Shown piece by piece: positions 12,212-22,810 of a DNA stretch of 64,000 nucleotides. The notes beneath the pieces were generated by a model. It saw only the letters and a list, made by a program, of their open reading frames with translations. It was not told where the DNA came from and ran no database searches. Both the position numbers and the translations under genes were made by a program. How positions within the stretch are numbered: position 1 is the first letter of the stretch; the number at the start of each line of letters is the position of its first letter. The stretch comes from Guyanagaster necrorhizus (lineage: Eukaryota; Basidiomycota; Agaricomycetes; Agaricales; Physalacriaceae), in contig NW_025064887.1 of NCBI RefSeq assembly GCF_019112545.1, positions 323,448-387,447 on the forward strand. Direction: 5' to 3'.

Positions 12212-13849
12212 CTATTGTCGGTGTTTTTGGGTAAAGATGTCTTCGCAAGCTTTCATTACTTGCTGAACATCTGTACGAATGAAGAGACCTTGCAGCTCTG
12301 CCATACTGATTCTCCGCCCCACGTCCATCTCCTCAGAAACAAGGTTCTTCAAGTTTGTACCGATAGCTTCTAACGTCTCTTTACTCACTAACGAGTCGCC
12401 GCCATAGAAGCTTATGAAGAGGCTGTACGCTTGATCCGGCACCGCATGGTCAAGCAGTTCTGAAACGTCCACGCGCCCTGGCCGTATGAGTGCAGGATCG
12501 AGTCGTTCGACATGGTTTGTCGTCATGAATATTATTCGTTCCTCGCCCGAGGCGACACCATCCAAAGCATTCAGGAATCCGGAAAAAGTGACGGAAGACT
12601 GGTAACTGAGTAACTTGTCATAATCCGGTGCTTGAAATGCGAGCGAATAAAAAATATGCTTACCCGTCTTCAGAGGTTTGAACCCGTCTATTAAACGCGG
12701 CATCTATATCTTCAATTAAGACAAAGGTGCGTGCTGGAGCATTTGAAAGTAGGAAATTGAATTTGTCATCGCCAAGGCCTCTCTCAGACAAACTGATGAT
12801 AGATATATCGTAAGAAAATGCGCCAGCGAGGGCTTGGATAAAGGAGGATTTTCCAGAGCCGGGAGGCCCATGTAAAAGATAGCCTCGGCGATAAGGGATA
12901 CCACGGTCAGCGTACCACTGACGTCGTTCCATGAAAGATTTAAGATCTTGCTGGATTCTTTCGGACTGTCCAGGAGCCAAAACCACACTCGGAAGTGGTC
13001 TTCGAGAGCGTGCCTTCCCGAAAGGTCTCCACTCGACCCCCCAAGCTGTGTATATTACCAGTTTTCCTTCTTGCTGCCGAGCAGCTATGTCCCTGGCCTC
13101 TGAGAGTAAAACAGGGAAAATGTTCCTATCACGAGAAAGTGTGGTGAGGGAAACCGTTTCCCATGGATCGCCACTTCGTAAATTGACGGCGCGAGTCTCA
13201 CGTTGTCGTGTCATCTGCCGAATCGTGTTAGTAGCGGCCCGAAGTTCGAGGAGCGATAGATGGGACCTTGATCCAAGCTCCACGATACTTGAAATAGTGG
13301 TTTCCTGGTCCTGCGACAAGATCAAAGGTGGCGTTTCGGGTGTTTTCTTCCTGGTTCATCCGTGTCTCGACACTGAGCTGGCTGCTTCGTGCCCAGCGAA
13401 CTCTTCCATCAGGCCTTGGTGAGGAGGTTGTTTGGAGAGCAAGCCAGGTGAGGAACCAATCATAGGAGGGATCTTTGTTTCTGATTTCAAGAGTGACCAA
13501 CAACCGCCGTTGAAGAGCAATAGATCCGAGCTTCAATGCTTGACTTGCATAAGCTACAACAACACCTACTCCCTTTGAAAATGACAAGGTATAAGGAAGG
13601 CGAAATTTTTTGGGATGAATGGCACTACCATGAGACCGAAACCGGCGTTGAAGTAAGGACTATACTTGAGGCATATAGGTCAGTGTCGGGCATAGTTCCA
13701 AAATATTTAACGCACTTGTCAGAACCAATTCCTGTCGCCTTGAAAAGCTGGGAAAGTATTCCTCCATCGTTATTCGGTGAGGTTGGTGTAACATCAGTAG
13801 TGACAACCGTAGGCGTGACAGAACCGACAAGCGCGCCGTCTGACGACAT
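12212..13849 (-). CDS. BCS1: Mitochondrial inner-membrane AAA protein BCS1
   Basis: Bcs1 is an AAA ATPase of the inner mitochondrial membrane that moves the folded Rieske Fe-S protein (Rip1) across it during complex III assembly. The N-terminus carries the transmembrane and internal import region (NPYFNAGFGLMGVGVVVAYA). The BCS1-specific domain follows (RRLLVTLEIRNKDPSYDWFL, later YFKYRGAWIK and RAVNLRSGDPWETVSLTTLS). The AAA core has Walker A in GYLLHGPPGSGKSSFIQALA, Walker B in TFVLIEDIDAAF, then GYQSSVTFSGFLNALDGVAS, the sensor region IIFMTTNHVERLDPALIRPG and the arginine-finger GRVDVSE. The first two exon joins were set by matching the frame of the conserved FNAGFGLM block. About 480 residues. 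It is divergent from the J-domain gene. Confidence 0.95.
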
Positions 13850-14051
13850 TCAGTGAGAATGACAACGTGCGGACCAGGACAGAACGCGTCGTTAGAGTGA
13901 AAAATAGAAAAACGACGAGCGACACGATTTGTCGGTGGTGGGTGGTGACCAAGTGATGACTTCCTATTTGGGCGTCGCGTCTTATTGGCATTTTTTCTTT
14001 GATTTTGTTGTTTGACCACAGACCACATCCACTGCCTCTACCCAAGCGGTG
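13850..14051. promoter_or_regulatory. Shared 202-bp promoter between BCS1 and the J-domain gene
   Basis: The start codons of BCS1 (minus) and the J-domain/ankyrin gene (plus) are 202 bp apart, so their promoters overlap. No standard TATA box stands out. Co-regulation of two chaperone-like genes would be sensible but is inferred only from the layout. Confidence 0.55.
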
Positions 14052-15840
14052 ATGCCCCCGAATCATGCCTCAATACTCGATGCCTACGGTGTCCTGGGCT
14101 TGCAAGAGGTTTGTCTGGCGTCCTTTGCACCGATAACTAATTATTTAACTTTCTCCTAGGGTGCATCACTGGATGTGGTGAAAAACACTTACAAACGAGT
14201 AGCTTTTCTGTATTCTGCACTTTGTATACACTTTCATTGTCGTTTCATCACCCTAGATTGCATTGCGCACGCACCCTGACAAAAACCCCAACAACCCAGA
14301 TGCCACCCGGGAGTTCCAGCAAGTAGGAGACGCCTACAACACACTCATCAAGTACCTCGACAATAGTCATGATGATTATGATGACTACTCAGACGATGAG
14401 TACTATTCCGATGATGAGATGGACTTTTACATGTGCGACGGTGCCTCGGTTTTTGCCCATAATGGCTGCTGACTTCTTTACCTTTATAGGTTTTTATTCG
14501 AACAATTTATGAGAGGACACACTAATCGCTACATGCACACCAGTCTGTATATCTTGTGCTGTCAAGAAGATAAGAACTCATCTTCTTTTCAGAGTATCGT
14601 CGTGAGCACTTCATGCCGATGAGTGAGTCACCCGAAGAATACGCCGAGCGTGTGCGCAGGTCTCGTGAAGAGCAAGTCGCAGCCCAGGAGCGTCGCAAGA
14701 GAGAGGATGCCGCCCGCAAGGCAAGGCAAGAGCAAGACAGGGAACGAGGTTTGTTGCCGTAACTCTCGCGGACATTCTCATGTTGGATATCTTGTGCACA
14801 GCTCGGCGTCAGGCGGAACAGCGACAAAAGGAAAAAGTAGAAGCAAAAAAGTCAGAAGCAGTGGCTCAGCGTAGACAAGCTGAACAGGCGATACATACCC
14901 GGCTGAAGATAGCTCAGGCGGTGAGGTCCGCCGTCTTTGCCGCAGCTCGTGCGGACGATGCAACCAAAGTCAAGGCCGGTGTGTGGGAGGATGAGGTTGA
15001 CGCGGCGGGAGGGGAAATCAAACGTGATTGCGAGAAGTTTGTCTCGCAAAAACCAAAGGATCCACAGGAAACCTTGTTGCATATCGCCGCCTTAAAAGGT
15101 GACCATGAACTCGTTACGTGGCTTGACGCGCATAGTGAGTCTCATCGTCCATTTACCTTTGCGCCTAATCAAACTTGCAAGCAGATGCCGACCCCGAGGA
15201 GCGCAACGGAGAAGGTCTTACTGCCTTTCATATTGCCCTTCGAAATGGTCACCAAAAGATCGTCACGTATTTCTTCGACGCCTTCCCTCCCAAAGACGAA
15301 GACTCAGAACCCATTTATACACCTCCCGAATCCACCAATCTTCTCACTCTTGCCCTTGATTCCCATGACCCTGAAGTCGTTTGGATGATCCTCGACAAAT
15401 CCCTCGCCAGCTCTGACGATATCAACAGGGCGTGGTCATGGGTAACCTCCACCGAGGGACGTAACATGATGTTGAAGCCGAATAACGTCAATAAAGCTCT
15501 TAGTGGTAACGCACGCTTGGAACACTTCAACGACATTATCAAACTCCTCATGCGGTTCGGTGGCTTCACCCCTCCTCCTACTCCCAGCATGGGTGAGCGG
15601 GAGGAGCGGGATAACTGGCCTACTCAAGAAACCCCCCCAAGTGCATTTCATAACAAGCAGCAGAAGCAGAAGCAGAAGCAGAAGCACACACAATCCCAGA
15701 TGCCTCTGGCAGAAGGTCCAAACGAACTCCGGGGACAGATTGTTCCCGTTGCAGAGAATAGAGGAGGCGCGATGCCTCGGGGACGTGGTCGTGGACGAGG
15801 GAGGGGTCGTGGACGAGGACGAGGCCAAGTCCCAACATAG
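14052..15840 (+). CDS. J-domain protein with coiled coil, ankyrin-like region and RG-rich tail
   Basis: The N-terminal J domain (MPPNHASILDAYGVLGLQEG through LRTHPDKNPNNPDA to FQQVGDAYNTLIKYL) carries the HPD motif that stimulates Hsp70 ATPase. An acidic Asp/Tyr/Ser patch follows (YDDYSDDEYYSDDE). Then comes a long Arg/Glu/Gln-rich helix (EEYAERVRRSREEQVAAQER and on through EQRQKEKVEAKKSEAVAQRR), probably coiled coil. The next part looks like two ankyrin repeats (ETLLHIAALKGDHELVTWLD and GLTAFHIALRNGHQKIVTYF). The C-terminus has a (KQ) repeat and a long Arg-Gly run. Several introns are spliced, one inside the J domain just before IALRTHPDK. The J, coiled-coil and ankyrin order resembles ribosome- or polysome-linked cochaperones only loosely, and the partner is unknown. 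About 470 residues. Confidence 0.88.
15661..15684 (+). repeat. In-frame CAGAAG hexamer repeat
   Basis: Four perfect tandem copies of CAGAAG encode a Gln-Lys repeat inside the C-terminal part of the J-domain gene. It is a likely site of length variation between strains. Confidence 0.85.
15778..15825 (+). repeat. Arg-Gly (RG) coding repeat
   Basis: Alternating Arg and Gly codons at the end of the J-domain gene encode about eight RG units before the terminal QVPT. Such RG tails often bind RNA and are methylated on arginine, which is family knowledge and not shown here. Confidence 0.85.
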
Positions 15841-16263
15841 ATTCTTCATCTCTTTCTCTTATCAGTTTTCTTTCCTTTGAGCACTTTCCTCCACCTTCAC
15901 ATAAACTTGTTCGGTGACACCTTGATTTTTCATTCGCTGAAAGCATTGACATTCGCATATCTACACTTCTCATCTTATCCAATCATCATCTCGTGTTACT
16001 CTATCTCTGGCCCATTGCTATCCTTCTGTTGCATTTTAATTTACCGTAAAGCAGATGTCTCTTAACTGTATCTTATAGTTTCGGCCAGTGCGGTCGCTCT
16101 CTCGTTGTGAATAACAAACTCGGAAGCCCAAGTCTAAAATATCTAGACCTTAACGTTAACAGCGAGAGATCGCGCTACGTTGACAAGACATTTACTAAGA
16201 CAGGCCAAGCCCTGCATACAAGATATCGCCCCCTGCCCTTTCCAACGAAAATCTTTCAGTCAG
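15841..16263. other. Intergenic region upstream of the aldehyde dehydrogenase
   Basis: This 420-bp interval is AT-rich and pyrimidine-rich near the J-domain gene end. It presumably holds that gene's 3' end and the promoter and leader of the aldehyde dehydrogenase. I see no gene in it. Confidence 0.5.
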
Positions 16264-18570
16264 ATGCCTTCTACCTTTACTTACACATTCGACACTCAAC
16301 TGTACAAGGGAAAATCAACCTTCAACACTGGCCTCTTCATCAATGGAGAGTTCGTTGATCCTGTCGTTGATGCTAAAATTGAGTCAGTCCGACCGAACCT
16401 TATCACTATTGCAGATCTTGAACGCTAACGTGACTCGTTGCCTCAGGGTGATAAATCCATGTACGATTTTCTAGGTCTTTGCTGGGACTTACCAGCTCAT
16501 GAGAATGTACAACAGCGACCGGGAAAGTGATTACCTCTGTTTCCGCCGGGTCAGACAAGGATGTAGACATCGCGGTCAAGGCAGCGAAGCAGGTTTGTCA
16601 ATCATCATTGGCACGTATCCTATCTCAGTGATGTCTTCCAGGCGTACAAGACCTCCTGGGGTCTTAAGGTACCTGGAAGCGTTCGGGGCCGAATGCTGAG
16701 CAAGTTGGCCGATCTAATCGAGAAGAATGCTGATGAATTTGCGGCTTTGGAGGCTTTGAATGTCGGTGTGTATTTAATTGGTCTAAATAGCATTGAATAT
16801 GGACACTCACCCCGGCGTGAGGCAAACCGTTTGGAACAGCAAGGATGGCTGATGTCGCATCCACCATCGATACTATACGCTACTACGCTGGATGGGCCGA
16901 TAAAATTCAGGGAAAAACTATCGAGGTGCATAATATCTCCATGAGATTTTCATTTGCTTCATACCTTGGTAGACGAACGAAAAAAAGCTCTCGTACACCA
17001 GACATGAGCCTTATGGTGTCGTCGTACGCATCTTGGTCCTTTTTACTTATTATTGTCTGAGAGAAGTGTAGGGCCAAATTGTTCCCTGGAACTATCCCTT
17101 GGTGCGCGTGCTATTAACCATATCATTTTGGTAAATGTTGAACATCACGTAGAGCATGATTTCTTGGAAGGTCAGTCCTGCGCTAGCCACTGGAAACGTA
17201 ATCGTTCTGAAGGTGAGACGAAATTTAAATGATCTTGTGGCCACGAATCTGAATGATCCATTAGCCCTCCGAACTGACCCCACTGACGGCTCTCAGACTT
17301 GCTGGACTCTGCAACGAAGCCGGTTTCCCGCCAGGCGTCATTAACATTGTAAATGGATACGGTAATCAACATCCCCATCCGCAGAACTACGACAACCAAT
17401 TTACTCTTTTTTTAGGCCATACTGTCGGACAAGCTATCAGCGAACACCCAGTTATTAAGAAAATTGCTTTTACGGGAAGTACAGCTACAGGACGGAAAAT
17501 TCAAATCGCGTCGGCAAATTCAAATCTGAAAGCAGTGACCCTGGAGCTTGGTGGAAAGAGTCCAAACATCATCTTTGACGACGCGGACATCGAACAGGCA
17601 GTGAAATGGACAACTCGGGGCATCTTGTATGTTTCCTTAGACTTTCTTGGTGTACGACACACTCACTTTCATTTACTTTTAGCTTCAATATGGGTTCGTG
17701 TTGAGACTGCATTTCTTGACACTCCTCTGACAAAACTTCAGGTCAAAACTGCAATGCGGGATCCCGAATATTCGTACAGGAGGGCATATATGATAAATTC
17801 CTTCCAATGTTCACCCATGCTGCTCGTTCCCTTCAGTCAGCCACCGGAGATCCCTTCCACCCATCTACAAAACACGGTCCCCAAGTATCACAAACTCAAT
17901 TCGACGTAAGTCGTGAAGTCCCTGCTGTCTGTCATTATATTCATCGATGAAGTATAGCGCGTAATGGACTACATCGACTCAGCAAAGACGGACGGTGCTA
18001 ATATTCACGTCGGCGGTTTAAGGCATGGTTCAGAGGGCTACTTTATCCAACCGACGATCGTAACGGAATGTACAGCTGACATGAAGATTGTAAAGGAGGA
18101 GGTCTTTGGCCCAGTAGCCGCAGTCATCAAATTCAAGAGCGAAGAGGGTGAGTGAGACCAGTGTCGGCTGTTGACGAGCCTGACACGTCAACAGAGGTCA
18201 TCGAGATGGCGAATAACACCGTCTACGGTCTCTCGAGCGCTGTCTTTACGGAGAACTCAAGCCGTGCGATTCGGGTGGCCCATGCTCTCGAGGCTGGGCA
18301 GGCATTCGTAAGTGGATGATTCGTATATGACGTGGCGAAATGTCTTACCTTACTCGCTTACTCGCGTTCCAGGTCAACTCTTTCAACTCTGTGGAGAAAA
18401 ACATGCCGTTTGGTGGGTACAAACAATCCGGTAATGGAAGGGAGTTGGGAGAGTACGCAATCGATATGTACGCGCCTTTTCTCCCCCCCGCCATGACTTT
18501 TTCCCTAACTGTTGGCTCAAGGTATACACAAGTGAAGGCTGTCCACATCAACGTTGGTCTTAAGCTCTGA
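16264..18570 (+). CDS. NAD(P)-dependent aldehyde dehydrogenase
   Basis: This cytosolic-type ALDH oxidises aldehydes to acids. The start [20 protein letters not shown] leads into [14 protein letters not shown]. Recognised blocks in order are [33 protein letters not shown] (cofactor pocket), [35 protein letters not shown] (glycine-rich turn), [20 protein letters not shown] with the general-base Glu, and [15 protein letters not shown] with the catalytic Cys. Later blocks are [31 protein letters not shown] and [20 protein letters not shown]. About ten or more short introns had to be removed. The Cys-containing exon reads correctly only after splicing out a 47-nt intron between ATGG and GTCAAAACTGC. 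All key residues are present, so the gene looks intact. About 500 residues. No presequence for mitochondria is evident. Confidence 0.93.
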
Positions 18571-18664
18571 CCGGATATTTATGAATCTCTGTACGAGTAG
18601 TCACATCGTCACGAAGTATGTTAGTTGTTTTAACTGGATCGCTCCACCCTCGGGGCTGTCAGGG

Positions 18665-18672
18665 TATATAAG
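18665..18672 (+). promoter_or_regulatory. TATA box of the HSP12-like gene
   Basis: TATATAAG lies about 95 bp upstream of the ATG in a short intergenic region. It fits a strongly inducible stress gene. The leader between it and the ATG is CA-rich (acaacaacaa), typical for a highly translated fungal mRNA. Confidence 0.7.
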
Positions 18673-18766
18673 CCTGGGATGATTCGTTCAATTACCTTCA
18701 GCGAATCTTCAGCTTCAATCACAACAACAACTCTTATCACTACCTTTTACCCACAACAAATACATC

Positions 18767-19192
18767 ATGTCCGACACTGGCCGTCAATCTTTCACCGACA
18801 AGGCTGGATCGGCTTTGAAGGTCAGTTCTACTGATATTCGCTCTTGGCCAAAGTTTAATGGTGTGTTTCATGCAGCCTGATAGCCAGAAGTCTGCCACCG
18901 AGCACATGGGCGATACCGTGAAAGGGTACGCCGACTCTACAGCCTCCACGCTCCAACCCCAGGTTTGTCAACGTGATTCATGTTCCACATACTCTTGCTG
19001 ATTTGCAACACAGGACGAGAAGAGCAACACCCAGAAGATGGATGATACTTTTGGCAGCAACTCCAATGAGAATGATGTGGGTCACCAAGCCAAGTTCTTT
19101 ATCGTAAATATTTCCCAACTTATCTTCAGCAATCAATGTTGGGCGAGGCTAAAGATGCCATGGGTCTTTCTGGCAGCAGCGAGCGGAAGTAA
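18767..19192 (+). CDS. HSP12: HSP9/HSP12-family small stress protein
   Basis: The product is a small hydrophilic protein of about 90 residues, starting MSDTGRQSFTDKAGSALKPD and continuing KSATEHMGDTVKGYADSTAS. This is the HSP9/HSP12 pattern (SDTGRQSxTDK...ALKPDSQKS). The end reads MLGEAKDAMGLSGSSERK. In yeast, Hsp12 is intrinsically unfolded, binds membranes and is strongly induced by heat, osmotic stress and stationary phase. Three introns interrupt this short gene, after ALK, after QPQ and after NEND. Codons are C-ending and the promoter has a TATA box, both consistent with high expression under stress. The stop codon lies next to the converging CHM7-like remnant. Confidence 0.93.
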
Positions 19193-19239
19193 TTCATATC
19201 CTTGACCGAAATATGCATTGTATATGTAGCGAACATGTG

Positions 19240-20060
19240 TTGATGCAATTGATATCATAAGTGTAAGAAATAAGGTATGTCTGCAGTACCGCCATCATAG
19301 TCTCTTCAGTAATCATGTTGTCCACGTCTTGCCCGGTCGATCCATCTTCCCTCGATCGCTGCTTCTCCGCCAGCGCCTTCATGTCTTCATCTTCCTGGCT
19401 TTCCTTTATCATCCCGTCGAGCTCTGCCTGCAACTCGTCTTCGTCAAACCCGTCATTTGCCCCAACCGCAATCTCTCCGCCGATGTGAACCGCATCGTCT
19501 ATCTCTTTAGCTTCGGCATTGGCTTCTGCGATTGCCTCCATCGTCTGTTCGATAGAGTCGCGTTGTGGTAATAGAAGAGACAGGATATTGCGGAGGGTAG
19601 CGGCGGATTTAGCATATGATTCAAGTATCTATAATATTGTCAGATTCGATTACAATAATACATGAGAAAAAGCGTACTAGAACATTCGCAGCAGACTCAC
19701 AGGTCAATCTTCTTCTCAAGGCCTTCGATTTAATCATGGACTTTGTCGATGGCCGATTTAAGCTCTAGTAGTACGCCTCGATCCTTGTCAATGAACTTAA
19801 TTACCTGTGGAAAAGACGGTCAAATGAGGATGCGATAGGGTGTAATGGCTCACCTGCTTATCAACAGTAATATTGACATTCTTATCCCTTTCCAAGAATT
19901 TGATCAGAACTTATGCGTCCGCCTTACTCATGTCAGTCTCGCCGATACAAGTAATAAAATCCTGGCGAAAACCCTTCTATACTGTATAGCATGCCACCTG
20001 GGCCCCCGCTTTCGTCTTTTGTTCGCCCAGCGCGTTCTAATAGGCTGAGGATGACATATT
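19240..20060 (-). pseudogene. CHM7: Broken CHM7-like (CHMP7) Snf7-domain remnant
   Basis: The minus strand holds the C-terminal half of an ESCRT-III/Snf7 protein of the CHM7 type, which in intact form works in nuclear-envelope surveillance. Readable blocks are VLIKFLERDKNVNITVDKQ, then after a GT..AG intron VIKFIDKDRGVLLELKSAID and IEGLEKKIDL. Another intron leads to ESYAKSAATLRNILSLLLPQ, RDSIEQTMEAIAEANAEAKE and DEDELQAELDGMIKESQED. The frame is broken by TAA at 19913-19911, just before VLIKFL, and by TAA at 19732-19730 between KVHD and IEGL. The N-terminal winged-helix half was not found upstream. With two in-frame stops and no N-terminus it is most likely a pseudogene, possibly a duplicate of an intact copy elsewhere. 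Assembly errors are the alternative. Confidence 0.75.
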
Positions 20061-20373
20061 CCCCATGACATTTCAAGTCGGCTCTGTTTGAAGCAAACAA
20101 GCTATCGGCGCCTATTTGTCCTAATGTCCACCAGAACTGCCTACTAATTGCCTTACTCTACCTTGTTCTATTCACGCATTTGAAGTATCCGTGTATCGGA
20201 TCGTGCCTTGGGGGAACTGCGCACAGATCGTACGTTACTCTCGGTGGCCGGTGGCTTACATACGGCGCTAGCAATGGCATATAAAGACAAGGCGGTCGAC
20301 AGGCCCCTTGCTCACCCCTTTTGAAATATGGTGATAACGAGATATGCGAGACTCCACTTTCTTCTTCTTAGAT

Positions 20374-21686
20374 ATGTTACGGTCGGTGTTTGCCTGGGGT
20401 ATTCTGCTTTTACTTTTCAAAACGCAGCTGGCCCTGGCCCAAGAGGCAACGTGCAATCAGTCGTTCACCGATAGCTGGGTAGGCAGTATATTGGCTATTT
20501 CCTTCAAAGTCACTGACCAGGTTGCGTAATTGGGGCCCAGGTGTATAATTCTCTCAATCAGAGTGCTTGTAGTATAGCCTCGTCCCTTATGGGTGCTTGT
20601 ACTTCTTCAAGTGAGTGCGCGCACAACGCTTCATTGTCTTGTCATCCAAATTCATGTTGTCTTGTATAGCCTACACTGTTGTACCATTAGAAGTAGGACA
20701 AATCTATGATGGCCCTTGGAAGGGGTCCAGCACTCCTTGTCTATGCAGTTCTGTTTACTATTCGCTGTTGAGTGCATGCGCCTTCTGTCAGGATCGCGGT
20801 TATGCAAGGCAAGCTCGCCGCGTTTCTTTTCGAACCCTCTGTTGATATCACACATAGCTGGTCGTCTTGGAGCACAAACTGCACTAGTGTTTATGTCACC
20901 GTGTCAGCCATCATCTAAACTTGTGAATTGCAAGTTTTCTTATCACTCCGATAGCTATCCTGGCGAGATTCCAGAAGATACCGCAGTACCACACTGGGCT
21001 TATCAGAATGTTACGGTAGGTATCCTACGTGCCTTGACATACTTTGCTAATCTCTTCATACTTAGATCTATAATGATTTTAACGAGACACTGGCTGCATC
21101 AGACACGGGCAGGTCCATAATGTTTTATTCTATGCATTACTCACTCACCATAGTTCTCGTTCTTAGACACGTCTGAATCTACTGGGGCGGTACCAAGTGC
21201 CACCGCAACGAGCACTTCTTCTCCGACCATCACGGCATCTGAAAAAGTAAAGTCTGGTATAATCATCGGAGCCGTCGTAGGATGCGTGGTCCTTCTGGCG
21301 ATTGTTGGATTGGTTATATGGTTGGTAACTAGACGGCGTCACAAACCAAAGCCAAGCCAAGGAACCCGTGGTATCCTGGTAGATCGTCGAGCAATACCTC
21401 AGACTACGCAGATTTTAGTTACAGTGCCTGTGAGACACTATTCTTTTCGCCTGTTTGTCCGTGACTGACGACCCACAAGGCTCCGCACACACGCCATAAG
21501 CGCATGCCGGCACCGATTCAGAGACCTCGGACTTCTTCTGATCGCGCGACGCCTCACGTTCGTCAAATTCGACGCAGTCAAAGGCGCAAGGATTTGCGTC
21601 AAGAGTCTTCCAGGCCTTCCAGAGGAACGTCTAACCAAGCATCATCCTCTCGTGCTCGAAATGTGACACGCCGGCCCGAACTATGA
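20374..21686 (+). CDS. Cluster protein A: Cys-rich type I membrane protein
   Basis: First of five paralogues in this window. The signal peptide is MLRSVFAWGILLLLFKTQLA, followed by the first conserved element (ATCNQSFTDSW), where an intron cuts exactly after the Trp. Next come NSLNQSACSIASSLMGACTS, then IYDGPWKGSSTPCLCSSVYY with SLLSACAFCQDR, then WSSWSTNC, and then the IPEDTAVPHWAYQNVT box. After a Ser/Thr stalk there is one membrane helix (IIIGAVVGCVVLLAIVGLVI) followed by RRRHKPK. The cytoplasmic tail is basic and Arg/Ser-rich. The ATG at 20344 is in frame, but 20374 gives a signal peptide of the same length as in the paralogues. A TATA box (TATAAAG) lies near 20280. Function is unknown; the architecture is that of a cell-surface receptor or wall sensor. 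Confidence 0.8.
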
Positions 21687-22769
21687 TATTACGTTCTGTG
21701 TATTTTATGATACGCTGGGATCATTTCTGCTGGCACGGGAATATATTCAGCCGCTTTCGTGAAGATCCCAGTGGCGATTGTTGCATGATGACTTGAACTC
21801 GTGAGGTAAGTCTTGTGCAAAACTGTATGGTGCGCCATGATGTGAGTTTTACAGAGCGCCAATGCGAACCTATTTCTCAGTGCGAGCATCCACAGGTTGA
21901 CTGCGCGAACTTGAGGCACTCCAGGGCCGTCAGAGATTGTATACTCTCTAATATAGGCGTCTTTTATCTGTCAACATCCCGAATACAGCGTTTCAGGCGA
22001 CAATTGAATTCCGTAGAATGAAGATGAATATGAATTTTTAGCACTAGCGAAAACAAGGCATAGAGATTGTTTTTCGACATGAACTTGTGTATCAATGTAT
22101 GTATAAAACAGATCTTTAATCTAGCTTTAGTAAGAGCGAAGTAGGTTCGTCAGTGCCTTGGTAACATGCAGATCCATCAGAAATTCACCGCTGTTACCGA
22201 GTGGGACGTCGACTTGGACTTGGACGTCCGCACACCACAAGGACTGGGAGTTGAAATGATCCATCGTAATATCCACTCGAAGATCCGAACCATACAAGAT
22301 GTACTGCTGAGTTATACGTGTCGGAACGCTAGGTGACCGAATTTCATCCATCTAATAACTACGGATGTCCAGCCAAAGAGCGCACCGTCTATCTGAGGCT
22401 GCCGCGATGAGAAGCTGTCGAGAAGAAGACAGCCTAACATGTGGTATGTACAGCGCCTGGTAGTTGTTAAAAGATGAGAGTTAAACTTGTTGTCGTGGCG
22501 CTTTTGGGCTCAACCTTTAGGGCCGGTCCTTTCGTTTGGCCGAGACGGATAGACGTTCCGTTGAATGACGCGGCCATCGGTCCGCTTGTGGGTAACCCTC
22601 CCCCCACCTTTTGCCCTTCGATATCGCGATGAAAAGAGGAGTTCTTCGCCATTGGATGCGATAATGGGGTGACAAAACAACTGAAAGCGGCGTTCCGAAG
22701 GTGGGTAGATGTTGTAATGGGATTACTAAGGTCTGCGACTTATCGCGGATTCTGATGTGTTATTTGTGG
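21687..22769. other. Intergenic 1.1 kb between cluster protein A and the aldo-keto reductase
   Basis: Minus-strand readings at 22127-22351 (MDEIRSPSVPTRITQQYILY) and 22467-22652 have coding-like composition, and could be exons of a small gene. In one frame, NYQALYIPHVRLSSSRQLLI leads to an in-frame TAG before MDEIRS, and I found no intron that repairs it. No family is recognised; this may be a decayed gene. Confidence 0.35.
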
Positions 22770-22777
22770 TATAAATA
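22770..22777 (+). promoter_or_regulatory. TATA box of the aldo-keto reductase gene
   Basis: TATAAATA lies about 40 bp upstream of the first ATG (22811) and about 65 bp upstream of the alternative ATG (22835). The spacing favours the second ATG as the translated one. Confidence 0.6.
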
Positions 22778-22810
22778 ATGACCCATGGCTGACGGTTTCT
22801 GTCGCCATTG

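Noticed and set aside
16264..18570. Suspicion that the aldehyde dehydrogenase is a pseudogene because the catalytic Cys was missing from the simple frames
   Set aside because: Removing a 47-nt GT..AG intron restores [12 protein letters not shown] with the Cys; every other motif is intact.
18703..18710. GAATCTTC resembling a heat-shock element near HSP12
   Set aside because: It lies downstream of the TATA box, in the presumed leader, and is a single unit; too weak to call.
22127..22652. Two minus-strand exon-like frames
   Set aside because: An in-frame TAG separates them and no intron repairs the frame; no family recognised.
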